Below the pieces are notes generated by a model. The model saw only the letters and a list, made by a program, of their open reading frames with translations. It made no database searches and was not told the DNA's origin. 29,355 nt of DNA from contig PLYX01000240.1 of assembly GCA_003151895.1 (NCBI GenBank), positions 13,481 to 42,835 of the forward strand. The letters run 5' to 3'. Numbering within the stretch: the stretch's first letter is position 1; the number at the start of each line of letters is the position of its first letter. Below are positions 13,589-23,359 of the stretch, piece after piece. A program made the translations under genes and the position numbers. This DNA comes from Solirubrobacterales bacterium. Lineage in GTDB: Bacteria; Actinomycetota; Thermoleophilia; Solirubrobacterales; Solirubrobacteraceae.

Positions 13589-14186
13589 CGGATTGTAAGC
13601 GGCTCAGTCAGCCTCGCGACACGAATGGCACACAACGGAAGTTGCGCTGCTGAAGACAGAAGGAACCACCGTGTGCACCGTATCGGTCGTAGGGGTCGTC
13701 ACGGCCTCCGTGCCGAGCGGCGAGATCACTGCGGCATAGCTCGCCTCGCGCTCCGCGAGGACCGGCGATCCGCCGCCACGCGACGCGGTGGCGCCGGGCC
13801 CCAGTGCTCAGGTGTGCACCACGACGGCTGGCGGTAGGAGGCCGGGGCTGCGGTCAGAGACATTTCATGCGAGCCAAGAGCCCATGGTTACGGGCTTTGC
13901 ATGCTTTCAACGGCCGTTTGGTTGCGGCGGAGAGGGCATGTCGTCAGATTCGCCGCTCAAAAGGGTCCGAACGCCACGATTCACGGCGCGCCGGCGCTTC
14001 GCGGGGGTGGCAGCAACCAGAAGTAGGAGACACGGCTCGACTTGAGCGCTCGAATCCGTGAACCTCTGTGTGTGGCGTGCGGCCGAGGCCGGGTGTGCGG
14101 AGGGCGTCGCGCTTGCGACCGGGCGCCGTGTCCACGGGCCGCGGAACTCGGGTCAACCTTGAATAGCATCGACCAGGCAGGGAAAT
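13589..14186. other. Intergenic region of about 600 bp with small hairpins
   Basis: No convincing gene is seen on either strand. A possible 22-codon ORF lies at 13671-13739 (GTG with AGAAGGA 6 nt upstream, starting VCTVSVVGVVTASV). Hairpins occur at 13744-13760 (CCTCGCG/CGCGAGG) and around 13763-13795 (CGCCAC/GTGGCG within CCGG ends). The last 40 bp lead into the TetR-wHTH gene. No tRNA was found. Confidence 0.4.
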
Positions 14187-15167
14187 ATGGCTTCAATCAA
14201 TGAGACGCGCTCGAAAGCGCAGGCGTTGCGCCCCGGACAGGAGGAGCTGCCGCGGGGTCACGTAACTGAGATCCAGCGTGCCCGGATGCTCAGCGCAGCT
14301 GTGGAGGCGATCGAGGAGAACGGATACGCACGCCTCACCGTCGCCCAGGTGATCGGCCGCGCGAAAGTGTCTCGCAAGACGTTCTATGACCTGTTCGTCG
14401 ACCGCGAGGACTGCTTCCTGGCGGTGTTCGAACGTACGCTCGAGCAGATGAGAGCGAGAGTGGTGGGTGCCTTTGAGCAGGAGTCCTCGTGGCGTGAGGG
14501 CGTGCGCACGGGTCTTGCGGCACTGTTGGTTTTCATCGACGAGGAGCCCGAGCTTGCGCGACTGTGTGTCGTGGACGCCCTCGGTGGAGGTCCGCGTGTG
14601 CTCGAGGAGCGCGCCCGCGTGCTCACGCAGCTGCGCAAGGCGATCGACCGGGGCCGTACCGCCGCGACGGTCAAACGCGAGCCGCCGAGCGTGACCGCCG
14701 AAGGGGTGATCGGCGCGGTGTTCGCCGTGATCCACACGCGTCTGCTCGAACGCAGCTCCAAGCCCTACATCGGGCTGCACGGATCGCTGATGAGCATGGT
14801 CGTGCTTCCCTACCTCGGCGTGCGTACCGCGAGCCGCGAACTGTCTCGCGCGGCGCCAGAGGTGCGCCGGCGCGCGAAGACCGACCCAGGCGTCAGCAAG
14901 GACCCCATGGCTGGGCTCGACATGCGCTTGACCTATCGCACGGTTCGCGTGCTCACCGCGATCCGGGAGCATCCGGGGGGGAGCAACCGCGAAGTGGCCG
15001 ATGGGGCGGGCATCGCCGACCAGGGTCAGATCTCGAAGTTGCTTTCGCGTTTGGAGAAGCTTGGTCTGATCGAAAACGTAGATCATGTGCAGTCGAAGGG
15101 CGCCCCAAACGAATGGTGTTTGACCGAGCGCGGAGAGCGCGTGGAGCGGGCCACGAGACCGATGTGA
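14187..15167 (+). CDS. TetR-family regulator with C-terminal MarR-like winged helix
   Basis: A 326-residue, two-DNA-binding-domain regulator. Residues 30-80 (RARMLSAAVEAIEENGYARL, TVAQVIGRAKVSRKTFYDLF) form the TetR helix-turn-helix, and 81-235 the ligand-type helical domain. Residues about 245-322 (MRLTYRTVRVLTAIREHPGG, ADQGQISKLLSRLEKLGLIE, WCLTERGERV) form a winged helix as in MarR-type proteins. Normal TetR proteins are about 200 residues, so the tail is an added domain. A paralogue lies at the left edge of the window. It precedes the phosphatase and coupling-ATPase genes on the same strand and may control them. ATG 14187 has AGGGA a few nt upstream. Confidence 0.85.
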   Translation: MASINETRSKAQALRPGQEELPRGHVTEIQRARMLSAAVEAIEENGYARLTVAQVIGRAKVSRKTFYDLFVDREDCFLAVFERTLEQMRARVVGAFEQESSWREGVRTGLAALLVFIDEEPELARLCVVDALGGGPRVLEERARVLTQLRKAIDRGRTAATVKREPPSVTAEGVIGAVFAVIHTRLLERSSKPYIGLHGSLMSMVVLPYLGVRTASRELSRAAPEVRRRAKTDPGVSKDPMAGLDMRLTYRTVRVLTAIREHPGGSNREVADGAGIADQGQISKLLSRLEKLGLIENVDHVQSKGAPNEWCLTERGERVERATRPM

Positions 15168-15303
15168 GCGCCCCCCCGTCGGCGTGAGGCAGGTCGTGTC
15201 CGGCTCGTGTGGAGGGCGAATGCCGACCGGTCTCGCGGTGGCAACCGCATGCAGCCGGTTGCTCTACCTTGGGGGTGCGGGGATGCTCTGGAACCGGGGG
15301 TGA

Positions 15304-16602
15304 ATGTCGGTGCTGTGGAAGGGATGGAGCAAGCGTCGTAGAGCCGATGAGGCGAGGGAGCTGCTGGCTGCGGCCGGCGGGGTGTTCGACCGCTCACTCG
15401 ACCCGCGCCAGACGATGCGAGCGATCGCCGACATGGCGGTGCCGAGGCTTGCGGAGATGTGCGTGATCGACCTGTTGCGCGAGGATGGGACGGTGGGCGA
15501 CACGGTTGCGGTGGCGGAGCCCGCCGGGGTGGTCACCCAGCTGGAGGCGCTGCGCGCCAAGCACCCACTCGACCTTGACGGCGAGCACCCGGTGGCGCGC
15601 GCGATCCGCTCGCGCGAGCCGGTAGTGGTGCACGACTTGACCGATGCGCGCACGCTGAAGCAGATCGCACCGGAGCCCGAGTCCCGCGAGCTCGTGGCGT
15701 CGAGCGGCTACCACTCGGCGATCGTGATGCCGCTGGTCGCCCGGGGACGGCTGTTGGGGACCCTGTCGTTCTTCTACGCACACGACGGTCGCCGCCACGA
15801 CTCCGAGCACCTGGCGTTTATACGCGACCTCGCCGATCGTGCTGCGACGGCGCTAGACAACGCGAACATGTATGCGGCACGCACGCACCTGGCGCGTACG
15901 CTGCAGCGCAGCCTGCTGCCCGAGACCTTGCCGGTGCTCGACAAGCTGGCGCTCTCTTCGGCCTACCACCCGGTTGGCGAGGGGAACGAGGTGGGCGGTG
16001 ACTTCTACGACGTGTTCACCACTCCGCTCGGCTGCTGGCTGGTGGTCGGCGACGTGTGTGGCAAGGGACCGGAGGCAGCGGCGGTTACCGCGCTCGTGCG
16101 CCACAGCATTCGCGCGTTCGCCTTCGTGCGGTCGAGCCCCGCGCAGGTCCTCGGGGCGGTGAACGAGGTGATGCTCGGGCATGCGCTCACCCAGCGCTTC
16201 GCCACGGTTGTGGTGGCGCGTCTGGACTTGACCTCCGAGCCCGCCAGGGCGGTCATAGCGGGGGCCGGCCATCCGCCGCCAGTGCTGTTGGAGGCGAATG
16301 GCTCCGCCCACTGTCCGAGCGTGCAGGGGATGATGCTCGGTGTGCGCCCAGGCTCCAACGTACGCGACCTTGAGCTCGAGCTCGAGCCGGGTTCGACGCT
16401 CGTGCTCTACACCGATGGCCTGCTCGACGCGGGCGCCCCGCGACGAGGGTTGACCCCCCGGGAGTTGTGTGGTCTGCTCGCCGACCATGCCGGGGCAGCG
16501 CCCCAACTGATCGTCCAGCAGCTCGAGCGGCTTGCGCGGTCCAGCGGCGCCGGTCGCCTGCGCGACGATGTGGCGATCGTGGCGGCGCGAGTCGATGGTT
16601 AA
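15304..16602 (+). CDS. GAF-SpoIIE/PP2C serine phosphatase (RsbU-like)
   Basis: A 432-residue protein. GAF-type sensor domain at about 28-190 (MRAIADMAVPRLAEMCVIDL, AIVMPLVARGRLLGTLSFFY). SpoIIE/PP2C phosphatase domain at about 205-430: NEVGGDFYDVF (D233), VVGDVCGKGPEAA (D250), AGAGHPPPV, LVLYTDGLLDAG and GRLRDDVAIVA, with the metal-binding Asp residues present. Family members dephosphorylate anti-sigma-factor antagonists in partner-switching cascades that release a stress sigma factor. No anti-sigma or antagonist gene lies nearby, so the target is unknown. ATG 15304 has GGGGGTGA just upstream. Confidence 0.9.
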   Translation: MSVLWKGWSKRRRADEARELLAAAGGVFDRSLDPRQTMRAIADMAVPRLAEMCVIDLLREDGTVGDTVAVAEPAGVVTQLEALRAKHPLDLDGEHPVARAIRSREPVVVHDLTDARTLKQIAPEPESRELVASSGYHSAIVMPLVARGRLLGTLSFFYAHDGRRHDSEHLAFIRDLADRAATALDNANMYAARTHLARTLQRSLLPETLPVLDKLALSSAYHPVGEGNEVGGDFYDVFTTPLGCWLVVGDVCGKGPEAAAVTALVRHSIRAFAFVRSSPAQVLGAVNEVMLGHALTQRFATVVVARLDLTSEPARAVIAGAGHPPPVLLEANGSAHCPSVQGMMLGVRPGSNVRDLELELEPGSTLVLYTDGLLDAGAPRRGLTPRELCGLLADHAGAAPQLIVQQLERLARSSGAGRLRDDVAIVAARVDG

Positions 16603-16614
16603 CTTTTATGGCGA

Positions 16615-16626
16615 GCCCGCGCGGGC
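16615..16626. other. 12-bp palindrome after the phosphatase gene
   Basis: GCCCGCGCGGGC is a perfect palindrome 13 bp after the phosphatase stop. It has no T-run; it may be a protein-binding site. The remaining bases to 16699 show nothing else clear. Confidence 0.25.
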
Positions 16627-16699
16627 GGTCATGCCAGGCGCCGCCACCGTAGTCGGCGGAACCGTACTGCCTCGCTGGCCTGTCATGTAGCTCATACGT

Positions 16700-19600
16700 G
16701 TGATCCGTCCCGTTGCGTGCCGACGGTCGGATGAGAGGGAGTTGCCGCTCTGCGCGATCCTCCCGCACCTTTCTTCCACGACCATCACAGCCGCGGCTGC
16801 CGGCGCGATTGTGGTCGCGTCGTGTGCGCTCGTGGTGGGCGTCTCTCGCGTGCGCGCCCGCCGGCGACGGCGGTATGTGCGTCTGAGCGTCATCCCCTAC
16901 CGCGGCGACGATCCGACGGCGGAAGCGATCGTGAACATGTTCGAGGCGCTCCACAAGCGGTTGCTGCGCCGTTGGTGGCGAAGGCTGCTTACCGGTCAGC
17001 CGTCGGTCGGCCTCGAGGTCCATTGCGACCGCGATGCGTGGTTGTCACTCACCTGTCCCGCGGGACTCCAGCCACTGGTGGAGGCTGCGTTGCGCACTGC
17101 CTACCCCAACTGCCGCTTGGAGGGTGCGACGCGCGCGCCGGGGGCGCCTCCCTGCGTGGTGCGCCTGAAGAAGCACAGTGCGTTCACCAAGCGGGCGAAG
17201 CTCATCGACCGCTTCGAGCACGACCGCGCTCCAGCCGTCAACCGCCTGATCACGACGATGGCGGCGTGCGGAGCGCCGGCGTTCGTGCAGATCGCGCTCA
17301 CACCGACCCCGGCGCTGTTCGAGGGGCACTCCAAGCGAGTCTACAAGCGCCACGAGCACCGGCTGTCGCGCCGGCGCAAATTGAGCTTCCCGCCGCTCGA
17401 TCGTTCGATGGTGGAGGACGCCGAGCTGGTCGGCGGCCTTGAGGTGCAGCACCGCCCGCTGTTCTTCGCCGAGGTGCGCGTCGTCGGGCCGAACCGGGGT
17501 GTGTGCGAGCGGATCGCCTCGGAGCTGCGCGCCGCCTGCGCGGAGAACCGGCTGGTGGAGCGCGGTACCGGTGTGCGCCACGGCTTGCTCGGCCTGTACA
17601 CACGGCGTGTGCTGCGCGGAGAGGGCAACCCGCTGCCGTCGATGCGCAAGGGCGTGTTCGCCTCGACGGAGCTCGCGAGCGTGTGGCACATGCCGTCCGT
17701 CGACTACTCAACCGTTCCGTTCGCGCGCAACCCGCTGCCGCTGGCGCCCGCCCCGCCCGCGATCCTCCGTCCGGGCGAGGGGATGGGCACGCTGCGCGAC
17801 GCCCACGGCTTGGTATCGATCCACGCTCCGTTGCGCCGCCAGAACACGGCCGTGCCGGGCACGGTGGAGCAGGGCAAGTCGAGCTATCTGGTGGCCACCG
17901 TCGCCGAGGATCTGCGCCGCGAGCGCTGCGCTGTGATCGTGCTCGACCCCAAGGGCGACGCGGCCGAGGCCGCCGTGAGCCTCGTGCCACCGGAGCGTAC
18001 CTGCACGCTGCTCGACTTCTCCCACCCCACGTGCGGCTTCAACCCGCTCGCCGTAGACGCCTCGGCCGACACCATCGCCGACTACGTCGTCTCGGCGCTC
18101 AAGAATCTCTTTACCGACGGGGACATCCGAGCCTCATCCGATCGCTATCTGCGCAATGCGATCATCGCGGTGCTCGCCTACGACCGTGCGAGCACCCTGT
18201 GGGACGCGGCCCGGCTCTTGTCGGTGGGGGAGGAGGGCTACGCCTACCGCTCGCGCGTGGCGGGGCGCCTGCGCGCGCAGCCCGAATTCAAGGAGATCTC
18301 TGAGTTCTTCACGGGTGAGCTCTCCGCTCAGCTCGCCGACGCGCGCGGCACCACCACAGCCAAGCTCGACGCGCCGGTGAACAAGCTCGCTCGGCTGCTC
18401 AACTCACCGTCGATCAAGCGCGTGCTGCTGAACGACTCGTTGAGGGTGAGCTTCGACCAGGTGATCGCGGGCGGGGAGGTGCTCGTCGTGAAGGGGGCGC
18501 TCGGGGCGATGGGGGCTGGCAACACGAGCGTGTTGATGCAACTGCTCGTGGGGATGCTCGACGCGGCGCTGGCGCGCCGCCAGGACGGCGTCGCCGCCGA
18601 GCAGCGCACGGCGGTTGCCCTGAAGGTGGACGAGGCCCCACTGGTGCTGAACCGAGGCTTCGCCGAGACGATGGCACTGAAGCGCTCGGCGGGCCTGGAG
18701 ACGGTCGCCTGCTGGCAAACCGACGCGCAGTGGATCGATAGCGACGTGCGCGCGCAACTCGACGCGCTGTTCGCTCACCGCGTCTACTTCGCCACGGCCT
18801 CCGTGGAGGATGCGCGCGCGGCGTCGAGCCTGATGATGGCCGAGTTCTCCGACACGGTGCGCCCGGGCATCCGCAACCTGTCGGCGCTCGGGCGCCCCGA
18901 CGTGCGGTTGCACCTGCCCAGGCACAGCGCCGTCGCCAGCTGGGTGACGCCCGAGGGTCGCCAGGCTCCGTTCATCGCGCACACGCTCCCGTTGCGTGTG
19001 AACGAGCAGCGTTTGGCGTTCCACGCCGCGAGGCAAGCCGAGCGGGGAGGGCGCTACCGCGAGGATCTCAGCCAGCCCCACTGGGAGCGTGCCGCCGGCG
19101 GGGACGCGAACGAGCATCGGTCAGCGGGCGACGATCGCATTGACGTTGGCGGCAAGTCTCAGCCTGCCGCTGCCAGCCCCACGCCGTCACATGTGCCGGC
19201 GTCCTCAACTGGCGCTGAGAGCTCTCCACGTGCCGGCGTGCCCGTGTCAAGCCCTCCGCCCGCGAATGCGCCGGCGTCCAAGCCGGCGGAGAGCTACCGC
19301 GAGCTGGTGGACCTGAACGCCGCCCACAGCGTGCGTTGGGCCAAACCCGCAACCGTCACGATCGCACTCGACCCTGAGCCGCTCGACATCGAGATTCTCG
19401 CCCTCATCGCCTCGATGAGGCACGTGCTCAGCAGCCAGATCCATCGCCGCTTCAACGACGGTCGCGCCGTCACCACCACTCAACGTCGCTTGAAGCGGCT
19501 GTCAGACGCCGGCCTGGTGGCACGCTTCCAGTTTCACCGCCGCGACGGGGGAGGCGTGCCGATGTGCTACTCCATCACGCCTGCGGGACTCCGCCTCTCC

Positions 19601-20407
19601 AGAGAGCATGGCGGATCGGTCGCCGATGACCTCGCCGGCGAGGAATCTCAGCAGAACGACCAAACCCCAAATCCCAATAATCCACGTAACGGTGAGCGGC
19701 TGCTGCGACAGGCGCGCCACGACGTTCGCGCCGCCGGTTGGGCACTCGCGGTGGAGCGAGCGCTCGCGGACGGCCTGCTTGCGCTGAGGGGTCCGGATGA
19801 GTCCGCGGTCTCGCCGCCGTCGCGCTCGGAATCGGGAGAGCGGCTGATGCTCGCCCCCGCCGATCTGCGCCTGCCGGGCGGTCGCGCGCCGCACGACTTC
19901 CTGCGCACGGTCGACTCGGGCGCCAGGGTGGAGGTCGAGCGCTTCCAGAGCATCCGTCCCGACGTGACCCTACGCCCGAAGGGCGGGCGTGATCTGCTTG
20001 TCGAGCTCGACGACCGCCTACCCGAGGGGGTCGGGGCGGCGAAGCTCGAGCGCTACGACCACTTCCTCGCGGGCTGGTCCACCCATCGCGATCGCTATGC
20101 TCGCCCCGGCGCCGAGCTGCCTCTCGTCGTGTTCGTCTGTCGCGATCGCTCGCGCGCCCGCGAGTGCGCCCGCCGGGCCGACGGCGTGCTGACCGCGTGC
20201 AGGGCCTATGCGGGCGAGTATCCCTCCGACTGGCAGTACCCGGGACGTGAGGGCATTGTGTACGCATCTGAGCGCGACGCTCACAAGGGGCTGCTGTGCG
20301 CTTGGGGTATCCCGCGTCTGCCCCCGGACGTGCGAGTCGCCGCGGCGGGGGGCGATCCACGTGGGCGTGATCCGCTCGTCGAGTCGCGCGACATTTGCCC
20401 TGTGTAG
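16700..20407 (+). CDS. Fusion: membrane-anchored VirD4/TraG-like ATPase plus replication-relaxation-like domain
   Basis: A 1,235-residue protein. One membrane segment (27-48) is followed by a basic cluster. The ATPase region has Walker A G387-TVEQGK393-S394, a LDPKGD motif at 415-420 typical of coupling proteins, and Walker B KVDEAP (D644-E645). A Pro/Ala/Ser linker (about 800-880) leads to a winged helix (893-965, ALIASMRHVLSSQIHRRFND, RRLKRLSDAGLVARF). Last comes a PD-(D/E)xK-like unit (RPDVTL D1088, DLLVELD E1102, KLERYDHFL) as in replication-relaxation (PF13814-like) proteins. The metal site reads ELD rather than ExK, so nuclease activity is doubtful. It probably pumps DNA at the membrane in conjugation. 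Residues 537-635 are duplicated at 11005. GTG 16700 start. Confidence 0.8.
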   Translation: MIRPVACRRSDERELPLCAILPHLSSTTITAAAAGAIVVASCALVVGVSRVRARRRRRYVRLSVIPYRGDDPTAEAIVNMFEALHKRLLRRWWRRLLTGQPSVGLEVHCDRDAWLSLTCPAGLQPLVEAALRTAYPNCRLEGATRAPGAPPCVVRLKKHSAFTKRAKLIDRFEHDRAPAVNRLITTMAACGAPAFVQIALTPTPALFEGHSKRVYKRHEHRLSRRRKLSFPPLDRSMVEDAELVGGLEVQHRPLFFAEVRVVGPNRGVCERIASELRAACAENRLVERGTGVRHGLLGLYTRRVLRGEGNPLPSMRKGVFASTELASVWHMPSVDYSTVPFARNPLPLAPAPPAILRPGEGMGTLRDAHGLVSIHAPLRRQNTAVPGTVEQGKSSYLVATVAEDLRRERCAVIVLDPKGDAAEAAVSLVPPERTCTLLDFSHPTCGFNPLAVDASADTIADYVVSALKNLFTDGDIRASSDRYLRNAIIAVLAYDRASTLWDAARLLSVGEEGYAYRSRVAGRLRAQPEFKEISEFFTGELSAQLADARGTTTAKLDAPVNKLARLLNSPSIKRVLLNDSLRVSFDQVIAGGEVLVVKGALGAMGAGNTSVLMQLLVGMLDAALARRQDGVAAEQRTAVALKVDEAPLVLNRGFAETMALKRSAGLETVACWQTDAQWIDSDVRAQLDALFAHRVYFATASVEDARAASSLMMAEFSDTVRPGIRNLSALGRPDVRLHLPRHSAVASWVTPEGRQAPFIAHTLPLRVNEQRLAFHAARQAERGGRYREDLSQPHWERAAGGDANEHRSAGDDRIDVGGKSQPAAASPTPSHVPASSTGAESSPRAGVPVSSPPPANAPASKPAESYRELVDLNAAHSVRWAKPATVTIALDPEPLDIEILALIASMRHVLSSQIHRRFNDGRAVTTTQRRLKRLSDAGLVARFQFHRRDGGGVPMCYSITPAGLRLSREHGGSVADDLAGEESQQNDQTPNPNNPRNGERLLRQARHDVRAAGWALAVERALADGLLALRGPDESAVSPPSRSESGERLMLAPADLRLPGGRAPHDFLRTVDSGARVEVERFQSIRPDVTLRPKGGRDLLVELDDRLPEGVGAAKLERYDHFLAGWSTHRDRYARPGAELPLVVFVCRDRSRARECARRADGVLTACRAYAGEYPSDWQYPGREGIVYASERDAHKGLLCAWGIPRLPPDVRVAAAGGDPRGRDPLVESRDICPV
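18308..18604 (+). repeat. Source copy of the 297-bp duplication
   Basis: This internal segment of the fusion ATPase gene is present again at 11005-11301 with only two, synonymous, differences. As the segment here lies within an uninterrupted gene, this copy is the likely donor. Confidence 0.85.
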
Positions 20408-20851
20408 AACCGGCTCGTCCTGTTCAGCAGGAGTTTTCCGACAGACAATCTAGGTTGTTTCTACCGGCTATCGAGGCAATCTCGAGGATGAGATTCGAGG
20501 ACAACATCGAAAACAATTTCTGTGGATGTCGCGAGCCCAAGGCCACGAGTCAGGAACAAAGGAATGGAACTATCCCTACGGATTTGACAAGGCGGCCGCC
20601 GTTGAGCATGATGTGGCGGTCGTCAGCGCGCAGGCGGCGTGGTCTGACCCGGGACGTCTTGCGGACTAGCGTCCCAGCGGCCGACCAACCCTCACAGAGG
20701 GCCGGTCGGGGCGCGACCGCAAGAGTCGGAGGAGGCCCCCCCGGCCGCGGTTGCCGACCCGGCCGGCCCTCGTGCAGGTGATTTGACGGGCGGCTGACGG
20801 GTTCCTTGACATGGGTTCGCCATTGTGCGGCTATCCCCGCTGATCCGACGT
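20408..20851. other. Intergenic region of about 440 bp with AT-richer patch and long hairpin
   Basis: No gene is supported. Bases 20440-20580 are noticeably less GC-rich than the neighbours. AATCTC/GAGATT at 20478-20495 is a small dyad. GAGGGCCGG (20697-20705) and CCGGCCCTC (20763-20771) are perfect arms enclosing a GC-rich 57-nt loop, a candidate terminator or structured RNA between the convergent genes. TTGACA at 20806-20811 resembles a -35 box but points into the antisense of the XRE gene. Confidence 0.4.
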
Positions 20852-21382
20852 CTAGGCGCCGGCGCCCGCGCCGTCGGTCATCCGCACGATGCCCCCCAGC
20901 AGCAGCGTGGGGCGAACCTCGAGCTTCAACACTGTGCGCAGGTTCGGTTCGCGACCACCGTTCTCATACACGCTGATCGCGGCACGGTCTACTTTGGCAT
21001 CGAGCGCAAGCCTCTCCTGCGAGATGCCCGCCCTCCCGCGCGCCCACTTCAGGTTCGCGCCGAACAGCGCTGCCGGTTCGTTTGCCGCCGCGTTGCCGTG
21101 ATGGCGCGGGCCGCGGGCCGAGGTCTTTGGTCCTATGTCGTGCAAGAGATCGGTCGGCTCTACGCCGAGGGCATCACAGATGCGCAACAGCGTGGGGAGG
21201 TCGGGGGCGCGCTCGCCGCACTCGAGTCTGCTGATGGCAGCGCGGTCGAGCGGAGCGGCGGCTGACAGCTGAACCTGCGTAAACCCAGCACGCTGGCGCG
21301 CGCGGCGCAGGTTGCCCCCGAACGTCCTGATCTGCTCGGCAATCTCCGTCTGGTCGGCTCTGGCCATAGCTGCATCATTCAC
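20852..21382 (-). CDS. XRE-family regulator with two tandem HTH domains
   Basis: A 176-residue protein with two Cro/C1-type helix-turn-helix units. The first is at about 20-80 (LRRARQRAGFTQVQLSAAAP, AAISRLECGERAPDLPTLLR, ALGVEPTDLL). The second is at about 106-160 (LKWARGRAGISQERLALDAK, AAISVYENGGREPNLRTVLK, VRPTLLLGGI). The second unit is about four residues short before EVRPTLL, where the last helix is normally ARALEV-like, so it may be weakened. The start is GTG 21382 or ATG 21367; TGTAAT lies 5 nt upstream of the GTG. It probably represses genes of the mobile region; targets unknown. Confidence 0.8.
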   Translation of the reverse strand: MNDAAMARADQTEIAEQIRTFGGNLRRARQRAGFTQVQLSAAAPLDRAAISRLECGERAPDLPTLLRICDALGVEPTDLLHDIGPKTSARGPRHHGNAAANEPAALFGANLKWARGRAGISQERLALDAKVDRAAISVYENGGREPNLRTVLKLEVRPTLLLGGIVRMTDGAGAGA

Positions 21383-21468
21383 GGCTGATTACAAAAGAGC
21401 CACTGAACAAACGCCACAATCCTCTCAAAACACGTTCTCAGCGCCACGGCAACTGCCTGGCGTGCGAC

Positions 21469-22839
21469 TCAGGACACGCTCAGATCCATGAACGGGCGCA
21501 ACGCGATGTCGCCGGCAACCTCCATCAGGTTGGGCAACTCACGTGTTCTCTCGGTGGCGACATAAACAAAGCACAGCTCGAGTAGCGCCCCCGTGGTCGC
21601 CTCAACCGACACGGCGGTCGGAGGCCTGCCGTTGACGCTGAGCTCGAGCCCGGGCTCGAGCATCCCGGCGTACGCGTTCATCCCATCGTGCGCCACCGCA
21701 GCCGTCTTCGGGCTCGCGGTCAAAGCATCAATCAGTGCGAGATGCGCGTAAGCGGGCTCGGAGGCCAGGAACTCGAGCAGCACCGCGATCCCCGCCCGCA
21801 CCGCCGCCGGCCAGTCCTCCTGGGATTCGTATGCCCGCTCGACGATCGCAAGCGCCTTGCGGTGGCCGATCTCGTACGCCACGAGGAACGCATCCTCCTT
21901 GCCGGAGAAGTGCTCGTAGAAAGCCTGCACCGACACGGCGGCCTCCTGCACGATCTCGGGGATCGTCGTCGCGCCGTAGCCCTTAGCCGCCGAGAGGTTC
22001 GCGAGTGCGTCGAGGATTCGCTCGCGCTGGTTGTGCACCACAAAGCTGCGCGACACGTTGCCATCGCCACGGGGCAGCCCCCTGCGCTTGATCGCACGCG
22101 AGCCGAGCGACAGTGTCCCCGGCGCGCGACCGCCCACTGGCACCGTCGTACCGGCGCCGTTGGCAGCGGGCGGCACAAGCGCGGCGCTCGGTCCCAGCAT
22201 GTAGCGGGAAGCCCAGGCCGACACCTCAGGCGCGAGTGCCAGCAGATCGCCGCGGCGCGGACGACGTACGCGCGCGCCACGGCGCGCCCTCGCATACAGG
22301 ATGCGCAGGATCGCACCGACAATCGTCCTGGCGAGCAGCTCAGCCTCGGGCGAGTCCTCGCCGAGCGCCTCGCGAAGCGGCTGTGCGAGCCCGTCGAGCA
22401 CCCGCTCTCGGCGATCTATACCGGCGGGTCCCGCGGCGGTCAACTCGACCGCAAGCACCCGTAGCGCGGCCGGGCTCTCGAGCGCGAGAGCGAACAGCTC
22501 ATTCACGAGCGCGTCGATCGCGTCCCGCCCATCGTCTGGCGTGTCCTCGGCGCGTTCCACGCGCGCCACCCATTCGCTCGCGATCTCATCGCTCATCGCG
22601 AAGAAGCACGCGTGCTTGTCCTCGAAGTGCTCGTAGAACGTCTTGCGCGATGCCACCGCCTTGGCGATCACGTCGGCCACGACGGTCGTCGCATAGCCCT
22701 GCTCGCCGATGCTCGCGAGCATCGCCTCGATCATCCGGGCGCGAGGATCAACCGGGGCGCGTGCGCCCTTGCGAGTCTTGCGGACCGCCGGCCGGCCGGC
22801 CGGCGGAGGGTTCGCTCTGCGTCCATCGCTCTTGTCCAC
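21469..22839 (-). CDS. Double TetR-family regulator (two TetR units in one chain)
   Basis: A 456-residue protein with two full TetR units. The first HTH is at about 33-80 (ARMIEAMLASIGEQGYATTV, VASRKTFYEHFEDKHACFFA) and the second at about 267-318 (RERILDALANLSAAKGYGAT, AVSVQAFYEHFSGKEDAFLV). Each is followed by its own helical ligand/dimerisation domain, and a linker of about 40 residues joins them. It may act as a built-in dimer or bind two different operators. The start is GTG 22839 without a clear ribosome-binding site. The upstream region (22840-22915) includes TTGCCT and TAAGAG with about 17 bp between, a weak promoter candidate. Targets unknown. Confidence 0.88.
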   Translation of the reverse strand: MDKSDGRRANPPPAGRPAVRKTRKGARAPVDPRARMIEAMLASIGEQGYATTVVADVIAKAVASRKTFYEHFEDKHACFFAMSDEIASEWVARVERAEDTPDDGRDAIDALVNELFALALESPAALRVLAVELTAAGPAGIDRRERVLDGLAQPLREALGEDSPEAELLARTIVGAILRILYARARRGARVRRPRRGDLLALAPEVSAWASRYMLGPSAALVPPAANGAGTTVPVGGRAPGTLSLGSRAIKRRGLPRGDGNVSRSFVVHNQRERILDALANLSAAKGYGATTIPEIVQEAAVSVQAFYEHFSGKEDAFLVAYEIGHRKALAIVERAYESQEDWPAAVRAGIAVLLEFLASEPAYAHLALIDALTASPKTAAVAHDGMNAYAGMLEPGLELSVNGRPPTAVSVEATTGALLELCFVYVATERTRELPNLMEVAGDIALRPFMDLSVS

Positions 22840-23359
22840 TGACGCTCATTGTGACTACCCGGACCGCTTCATGCGAACTGCTCACTCTTATGTCTAGTTC
22901 TTGTCAGGCAATCAAGGGGGTCGACCTGGCGCGGGAACGCTTGCGAATCTGCCCGCTCTCACGGGCAGTCGCGCCGCGTGCCAATGCAGTCGCCCGCTGC
23001 GCTGCAGGCGCTGGTCCGCAGTCGCCCTGCCGCCAAGGATTCGCGCGACTGCGGCACGTTTGCCGGAATCTCGCCGTGGTTGCGGGGTCTTGCGCGTGCA
23101 GTCGCGGTCGCTCGCGAGCGTTGGCGTCGCTGCCGCCCGCCATGAAGCAGCGTCCCGCCGCAAAAGGCTAGGCTGTGACCTTCCTTTTCTTTGCATCCAT
23201 GAGTCGCTTGGCCGACGCCGGCCGTTCACAACTCGCCTTTCGCGAGAGTCAGAGACAAACCCAAGGATTCGTAGCCGGGTCGCCGGTCGCGTGTTTATCA
23301 CTCGCCCCTGCGCTCACGCCTTGCCGGCGAGGTTGCCTGGTTCGTCACCCATCACGGTG

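Noticed and set aside
14040..14065. CTCGAATCC resembling a tRNA 3' end or attachment site
   Set aside because: No T-stem, acceptor stem or CCA context, and no second copy elsewhere in the window.
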